Source: Actinoallomurus sp963736325 (GTDB lineage: Bacteria > Actinomycetota > Actinomycetes > Streptosporangiales > Streptosporangiaceae). From it: 64,000 nt of DNA. The notes beneath the pieces are model-generated. The model saw only the letters and a list, made by a program, of their open reading frames with translations. It had not been told where the DNA came from and made no database searches. The stretch is from contig CAVTOG010000008.1 of the NCBI GenBank assembly GCA_963736325.1, forward strand, positions 1,054,001-1,118,000, in the 5' to 3' direction. Position numbers and translations under genes: made by a program. Below are positions 59,509 to 64,000 of the stretch, in pieces; the stretch's first letter is position 1, and each line of letters starts with the position of its first letter.

Positions 59509-60223
59509 CCGGCGGAGGGACGAGCAGCAGGCCGCGTACGTCGAGCAGGACGTGCACGACGATGGGGAGCAGCAGGCTGCCCGACTCGACGTACAGCACG
59601 GTCAGCAGCGCCGTCACCGCCGCGATCCCGATGAGCGCGGTCGCGCCCTGGTAGACGTGCGCGACCAGGAAGACCACTCCGGACAGCAAGGCCGCGGCCC
59701 ACAGCGGCAGGCCGAAGATCCCCACGCCGGCGGCGACGAACAGCCCACGGTAGAGGAGCTCCTCGCACACGCCCGCGCCGACCGCGACGGCAGCGGCGTA
59801 CCCCGCGTTCGCGCCGGGTGCGGGGGAGCATGAAGGCGATGCCCGCCTGGCCGGGGAGCGGCCTGCCCTTCCGCGCGGCGCGGCGCAGCATCACGGCCGA
59901 GAGCAGCAGCCCGGCGCAGGCCGCAGAGGCGAGCCCGTAGGCGAACCCGCTCGCGCTCGGCGCGCCGATCCCCACGTCGGCGGCGGTCACGCCGGGGGCG
60001 ATCGCGACGACCGTGAGCACGAGCAGCGCCCAGGTCCACTGCGCGCCGATGACGATACGGAACATCCGGACCAGGGCGTTCGGGTCGGTTGCGCGGACGG
60101 CCCGCAGGCGCGCGTACTCCCGCCGGCCCCACGCGGCTCGAACGCCACCGCGTACAGGAGCAGGCCGACGGCGATCACGGTCGCCGGGAGATTGAAGTGC
60201 GGGGCCATCCGCGCGAGATCCAC
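59474..60223 (-). pseudogene. CPBP-family membrane protease gene with two frameshifts
   Basis: Three frames give one protein: MDLARMAPHFNLPATVIAVG up to YAVAFEP; then YARLRAVRATDPNALVRMFR through AFMLPRTRRERG; then YAAAVAVGAGVCEELLYRGL, VAHVYQGATA and VVHVLLD. The last part carries the CPBP (Abi) catalytic EELLYRG and two His motifs. Breaks fall near 60130 and near 59820. Either a pseudogene or two sequencing errors. Its end overlaps the GntR gene end by 35 bases. Confidence 0.75.
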
Positions 60224-60268
60224 CGCGCCACTCTAACGACGCCGAATAGGGACGAAAGGCGCAGATCG

Positions 60269-61132
60269 CTACATCGGCACAGTCCAGCCGGGAGGCACAC
60301 GGCGCAGCGCCGTGAGCTCGCCGCGCAGGACGTCGGCGTACGGGATCACGAAGTCGCCGTTCGGCAGCCATCCGGAGACCGGCTGGCCGATGACGCGCTC
60401 GGGCAGGAACGGCGCGGCCGGCCCGTTGCGGGCCGGGTCGCAGGTGAACCCGTCCCGGCCGTGGTGCGGTGAGTAGTCGACCTCCGAACCCCAGCCGTCG
60501 TCGTGCTCGTCGGTGCCGAGGATCACCCAGTGGTCGGTGAGCACCGGCGCGTTCAGGTCGGGCACGCCGCCGGTGTGGCAGTCGATCGCCGGGAGCGTGA
60601 ACAGGTCGAGGTCGTGCGGTGAGTACCACATGAGCAGCGGGTTCGCCGCGGTCGCCTCACGGTTGTCGAAGCAGCACAGCGCGACGGCGTAGCCGGGGTA
60701 CATCGCCGCGTAGAAGTCGAAGAGGGGGCGGTTGTCCGAGATGCGGCGGTTCTCGGGGACCTGGCGCAGCGCGTCGGGGATGAGCGTCGCGTCGGTGGCC
60801 AGCACCACGGTGTAGATGTCGTGCTCGAAGACCTGGACCGGCGGAGGCCCGCCGTACGCCGCGCCCTGGCTTGAACCCCAGCCGGCCGAGGCGGGCCGTA
60901 CGGCGTCGACCATGTCCCGCAGGATGCGGGGGCAGCGGCTCGTGTCCACGAAGTTCGCCTGCGTCATGCCCAGGGCGGGCAGCTGCAGCAGCATGGCGTT
61001 CGGCCCGGAGGCGAGGTTCTGCACGGTGTTCTGGTAGCCGAGCACGTGGACACGGCCATGCTCGGGATGGTTCCGGTGCCCGTGGTAGAGGATCGTGCCG
61101 CCGAACCTGGCGGGCGCCACCGCAACGCACAT
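60269..61132 (-). CDS. Hypothetical protein with Met-Cys N-terminus, 287 aa
   Basis: Unrecognised but well-formed soluble protein. It begins MCVAVAPARFGGTILYHGHR and continues HVLGYQNTVQNLASGPNAML, YPGYAVALCCFDN, LLMWYSPHD, LDLFTLPAIDCHTGGVPDL and LTDHWVILGTDEHDDGWGSE. A cysteine right after Met followed by a strand is seen in N-terminal nucleophile hydrolases and class II amidotransferases, which suggests but does not prove an Ntn-type fold. Codon use is like the neighbours. It lies 26 bases downstream of the MFS gene, both on the minus strand, so the two are likely co-transcribed. Confidence 0.6.
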   Translation of the reverse strand: MCVAVAPARFGGTILYHGHRNHPEHGRVHVLGYQNTVQNLASGPNAMLLQLPALGMTQANFVDTSRCPRILRDMVDAVRPASAGWGSSQGAAYGGPPPVQVFEHDIYTVVLATDATLIPDALRQVPENRRISDNRPLFDFYAAMYPGYAVALCCFDNREATAANPLLMWYSPHDLDLFTLPAIDCHTGGVPDLNAPVLTDHWVILGTDEHDDGWGSEVDYSPHHGRDGFTCDPARNGPAAPFLPERVIGQPVSGWLPNGDFVIPYADVLRGELTALRRVPPGWTVPM

Positions 61133-61158
61133 CTCGCCGTCTCCTTCGAAGATCGCTT

Positions 61159-62499
61159 TCAGGGGAGCCTAGAGGGCGCCCGGCCCGTCAGGAGCCGCCA
61201 GGCGGCCGGGACCACGGCGAGGGCGATGACGACGGTGACGCCGAAGGTCAGCGCGTACGCCCCCGGATCGGGGCGTTCGCCCAGGAGCAGGACGAGGAGC
61301 GCCAGGCCGACCGAGCCGCCCGTGTACTGCGCGGTCGTGATCAGCGCGCTGCCGGTGCCGTTGCTCTCCTCCGGCAGATCGCGCGTGCCGGTGACGAACA
61401 TCCCGGTGAACGCCATGCCCTGGCCCAATCCGCTCAGCAGCAGGCCGGGCAGGATCACCGTCGCGTAGCCGCCCGACGACGCGGCGGCGACCGCGAGGAC
61501 GAGGAGTCCCGCGGCCCCGGTCGCGTACGCGGCGGCGAGCAGGTGGTGCAGCCGCCACCGGCCTGCCAGGGCCCCGGCGACCGTGTTGCCCACGACGATC
61601 GTCGCGGCGAGCGGCAGGAAGGCCAGGCCGGCGGCCAGCGCGCTGTAGCCGCGTTCATCCTGGAGGTAGAGGGTGACCAGGAAGAACTCGGCGCCGAAGC
61701 TCGCCATGTAGAGGGCCGCGGCCAGGCAGGCCGTCCGCAGGGTCCGCACGGCCAGCAGCGCGGACGGCACGAGCGGACGCGCGCCGCGCCGCTGCCCGGC
61801 GGCGAACAGCACTCCGGCGACGGCGGCCGTCACCGCCCCGGCCACGATCACCGGCGCCGACGGCCGCGTACGGGCCAGCTCGGTGAAGACCAGGACGATC
61901 GCGACGACGGCCGCCGAGGCCAGCAGCGCACCGGCGACGGCGAGCGGACGGCGGTCGCGGCCCGCCGGAGCCCGCAGGGCGTCCCCGGCGGCGACGAGGC
62001 AGACCGCCACGATCGGCAGGTTGATCCAGAAGATCCACGGCCACGACGCGACCGTCAGCAGCGCACCGCCGGCGGTGACGCCCAGTGCGAGCCCGACCGC
62101 GCCCGTGGTGCCCCACACGCTGAGCGCCCGGTCGCGCGCCGGCCCCGCCGGATAGTGCTGCCCGAGCAGGCCGAGCGTCGCGGGCACCAGCAGCGACGCC
62201 GCGACCCCCTGGCCGACGCGCGCGGCGATCAGGGTCGAGGCGCCTCCGGACAGCCCGGCGGCCAGGGAGGCGAGCGCGAAGAGCGACTGCGCCGCGAGGA
62301 AGACCCGCCCTCCGCCGTACGCGTCCACGAGTTGCCCGCCCAGTAGGAGGAACCCGGCGAAGAAGATCGCGTACGCGCTCACGATCCACTGCAGCGCCGC
62401 ACCGGAGAACCGCAGGCTCGCACCGATGTCGGGCAGCGCGACGTAAATGATCGAGAAGTCGAGTGCGACGAGCAACTGCGAACCGGCCAGCGCGGCCAT
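61159..62499 (-). CDS. MFS transporter, DHA2 (EmrB/QacA-like) family
   Basis: 446-residue exporter with about 14 helices. Seen: LLVALDFSIIYVALPDIGAS (the DHA2 helix-1 motif D-x-T/S-I-x-x-V-A-L-P), GQLVDAYGGGRVFLAA (motif A), VSAYAIFFAGFLL, and ASWPWIFWINLPI. It probably exports a hydrophobic compound. ATG chosen as the first possible start; only a weak ribosome site is seen. It is followed by the Met-Cys hypothetical gene. The gap before it (62500-62682) shows no gene. Confidence 0.9.
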   Translation of the reverse strand: MAALAGSQLLVALDFSIIYVALPDIGASLRFSGAALQWIVSAYAIFFAGFLLLGGQLVDAYGGGRVFLAAQSLFALASLAAGLSGGASTLIAARVGQGVAASLLVPATLGLLGQHYPAGPARDRALSVWGTTGAVGLALGVTAGGALLTVASWPWIFWINLPIVAVCLVAAGDALRAPAGRDRRPLAVAGALLASAAVVAIVLVFTELARTRPSAPVIVAGAVTAAVAGVLFAAGQRRGARPLVPSALLAVRTLRTACLAAALYMASFGAEFFLVTLYLQDERGYSALAAGLAFLPLAATIVVGNTVAGALAGRWRLHHLLAAAYATGAAGLLVLAVAAASSGGYATVILPGLLLSGLGQGMAFTGMFVTGTRDLPEESNGTGSALITTAQYTGGSVGLALLVLLLGERPDPGAYALTFGVTVVIALAVVPAAWRLLTGRAPSRLP

Positions 62500-62682
62500 C
62501 AGCCCCGCCCGGCCGCCGCCCGTCGCGTCACGCGTGTCGATGGCCTGGCTCCTCCGCGGCGGAGCGGACTTCCAGGGCCGCCGCCGTCTGGCCGACTCCC
62601 GGTGGGCAGCACGACCAGAGCACGGGAACGGTGGGCATGGGGTGGATTGTCGTGGCCGCCGGGTTCCCTGTCGAACGGTTTT

Positions 62683-62720
62683 ACGTCCGGCGGGACGGCG
62701 GACGCCTTCCCGCCGGACGT
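62683..62720 (-). terminator. Hairpin after the sigma factor gene
   Basis: ACGTCCGGCGGGA at 62683-62695 pairs perfectly with 62708-62720 (13 bp, 12-base loop). It lies seven bases past the sigma gene stop. There is no T-run on the minus strand. Confidence 0.6.
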
Positions 62721-62727
62721 TCGCCGC

Positions 62728-64000
62728 TCAGCTCGCGAAGTCGAGCAGCGGCCGGGCGTTGCTCGGGTGCCGCAGCTTGGACAGCGACTCCTTCTCCAGC
62801 TGGCGGATGCGCTCCCGTGTCAGGCCCAGGTGCTTGCCGATCTCGTCCAGCGTGCGCGGCGTGCCGTCGTACAGGCCGAACCGCATCGCCATGATCTTCT
62901 CTTCACGGGCCGACAGCACGCCGAGCGCGCGCCGCAGCTGGTCGGCCATGAGCTGGCGGTCGACGAGCTCGGACGCCTCGGGGCTGTCGGTGTCCTCGAT
63001 GAGGTCGCCGATGCGGGTCTCGCCGTCCTCGCCGATCGTGGAGTCGAGGCTGATCGGCTGGCGGCTGGTGCGCAGCAGCTCCTGGACCTGCGCCGGACTC
63101 TTGTCGAGCTCGACGGCCAGCTCCTCCGCAGTGGGCTCGCGGCCGAGACGCTGGTGCATCTCGCGCTCGACCCGGCTCAGCTTGCTCAGCATCTCCAGGA
63201 CGTGCACGGGCAGCCGGATCGTACGTGCGGAGTCGGCGAAGCCGCGCTGGATGGCCTGCCGGATCCACCACATCGCGTACGTGGAGAACTTGTAGCCCTT
63301 GGTGTAGTCGAACTTCTCGACCGCGCGGATCAGGCCGAGGTTGCCCTCCTGCACGACGTCGAGCAGCGACAGGCCTCGGTCGGAGTACTTCTTCGCGACG
63401 GAGACGACGAGCCGGAGGTTCGCCTCCAGCATGTGGGACTTGGCGCGCCGGCCGTCCTCGACGACGCCGCGAAGGTCCTCGCGGACTCGGGCCGACATCC
63501 GGCCGCCGCTCTCCAGCTTGTGCTCGGCGTACAGTCCGGCCTCGATGCGCTTGGCGAGGTCGACCTCCTGCGCCGCGGTGAGAAGCTGGCGGCGGCCGAT
63601 CGCTTTGAGGTAGGTGTGCACCGAGTCGCCCATGACGGAGGACTGGTCGTCGAGGTCGCTGGGAGTGTCGATCTCGAAGTCGTCCGACTCGGTCTCGGCG
63701 GGCTTGTCAGAGGTCTTCACCTCCTCCGCCGAGGGAGTCCCGATGACCGTCTTCTTGCCCGCGGCCTTGAGCGGTGCGGCCTTCTTGACAGCCGCCGTAC
63801 CCTTTTTCTTGGTGGGCGAGGTCTTGGCCTTGTCCCCGCTGGCCAGCCGTACTCCGGCATCGGTCAGTTCACGGATGATGGAGCGGCCCTGCGCGGGGGT
63901 GATACCGGTTTCCTGAAACGCCTCACGCACCTCGTCAAGTGAGAGGTGCCCCAGGGAACGGCCACGGTCGAGAAGCTCCTCGAGGGGCGTCGTGGCAGAC
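62728..64000 (-). CDS. RNA polymerase sigma-70 factor, group 1/2 (5' end off the window)
   Basis: Region 1.1 is partly visible at the edge (LEELLDRGRSLGHLSLDEVR, then EAFQETGITPAQGRSIIREL), so the true start is beyond 64000. A Lys/Ala-rich linker follows, then region 1.2 (GDSVHTYLKAIGRRQLLTA), region 2 (DVVQEGNLGLIRAVEKFDYT, FSTYAMWWIRQAIQRG), region 3 (REPTAEELAVELDKSPAQVQ) and region 4.2 (TLDEIGKHLGLTRERIRQLE). It ends SNARPLLDFAS rather than the LRDYLD of HrdB-type primary factors, so it may be an alternative housekeeping-like factor (HrdD-like). It binds core polymerase and -35/-10 promoters. Confidence 0.93.
   Translation of the reverse strand, partial: SATTPLEELLDRGRSLGHLSLDEVREAFQETGITPAQGRSIIRELTDAGVRLASGDKAKTSPTKKKGTAAVKKAAPLKAAGKKTVIGTPSAEEVKTSDKPAETESDDFEIDTPSDLDDQSSVMGDSVHTYLKAIGRRQLLTAAQEVDLAKRIEAGLYAEHKLESGGRMSARVREDLRGVVEDGRRAKSHMLEANLRLVVSVAKKYSDRGLSLLDVVQEGNLGLIRAVEKFDYTKGYKFSTYAMWWIRQAIQRGFADSARTIRLPVHVLEMLSKLSRVEREMHQRLGREPTAEELAVELDKSPAQVQELLRTSRQPISLDSTIGEDGETRIGDLIEDTDSPEASELVDRQLMADQLRRALGVLSAREEKIMAMRFGLYDGTPRTLDEIGKHLGLTRERIRQLEKESLSKLRHPSNARPLLDFAS

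Overview
The window is about 70% G+C, and coding is dense on both strands. Starts are often GTG or TTG, and many gene pairs overlap by ATGA, GTGA or TGATG. Several genes are typical of actinomycetes: DUF397, DUF5999, a DUF881-Sbp-DUF881 trio, GarA-type FHA, a glgC/glgA divergent pair, a mycothiol-type maleylpyruvate isomerase fold, and a HemD-winged-helix fusion. I read it as chromosomal DNA of a filamentous actinomycete, possibly Streptosporangiales (Actinomadura or Actinoallomurus-like). The order-level call is inference. I saw no tRNA, rRNA, CRISPR array, insertion sequence or phage gene.

Layout. 1-2.6 kb holds an ECF nickel/cobalt importer (nikMN, ecfT, ecfA; minus strand) behind a sequence that fits the Nur box. 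2.65-6.9 kb holds a two-gene surface-glycan unit: a membrane glycosyltransferase and an 886-residue methyltransferase/CgeB/GT2 fusion. 7-12.6 kb holds a phosphotransferase, an aldo/keto reductase, a secreted GH20 hexosaminidase, a winged-helix protein and an orphan DUF397 gene. 12.8-31.9 kb is an interrupted version of the conserved actinobacterial pgsA2 to gcvP neighbourhood. It contains a phosphatidyltransferase, a sugar-nucleotide enzyme, DUF881-Sbp-DUF881, garA, merR, a BFN-fold gene, a second merR, and gcvP behind a tandem glycine riboswitch. Insertions in it are an alpha/beta hydrolase, a repeat-rich eroded stretch, an 801-aa membrane protein and a TetR/DrrAB unit. gcvH is missing from its usual place before garA.

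32-47 kb is accessory: a TPR protein, an epoxide hydrolase, DUF5999, lutABC (with a shortened LutB) behind a CRP-like site, a TetR/MpaB pair, MarR/amidohydrolase, HxlR/MFS and others. Most regulators here face their target across a clear palindrome. 47-52 kb holds PlsC, a broken LuxR regulator, a short second-type Rho factor, and glmS with a small partner gene behind a 30-bp palindrome. 52-64 kb holds TetR with a truncated SDR, HemD-winged helix, glgC/glgA, a shattered hydroxyisobutyrate dehydrogenase-like gene, a His/Met-rich lipoprotein, a GntR regulator, a frameshifted CPBP protease, an MFS pump and the 3' part of a group 1/2 sigma-70 gene.

Two themes stand out. First, local gene decay: seven or more remnants or internally deleted genes are scattered between intact ones. 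Second, there are many well-formed operator palindromes next to regulator genes. The best candidates for something little described are the methyltransferase/CgeB/GT2 fusion with its membrane partner, the short Rho factor, the five-half-site array on the garA promoter, and the palindrome-controlled small gene ahead of glmS.
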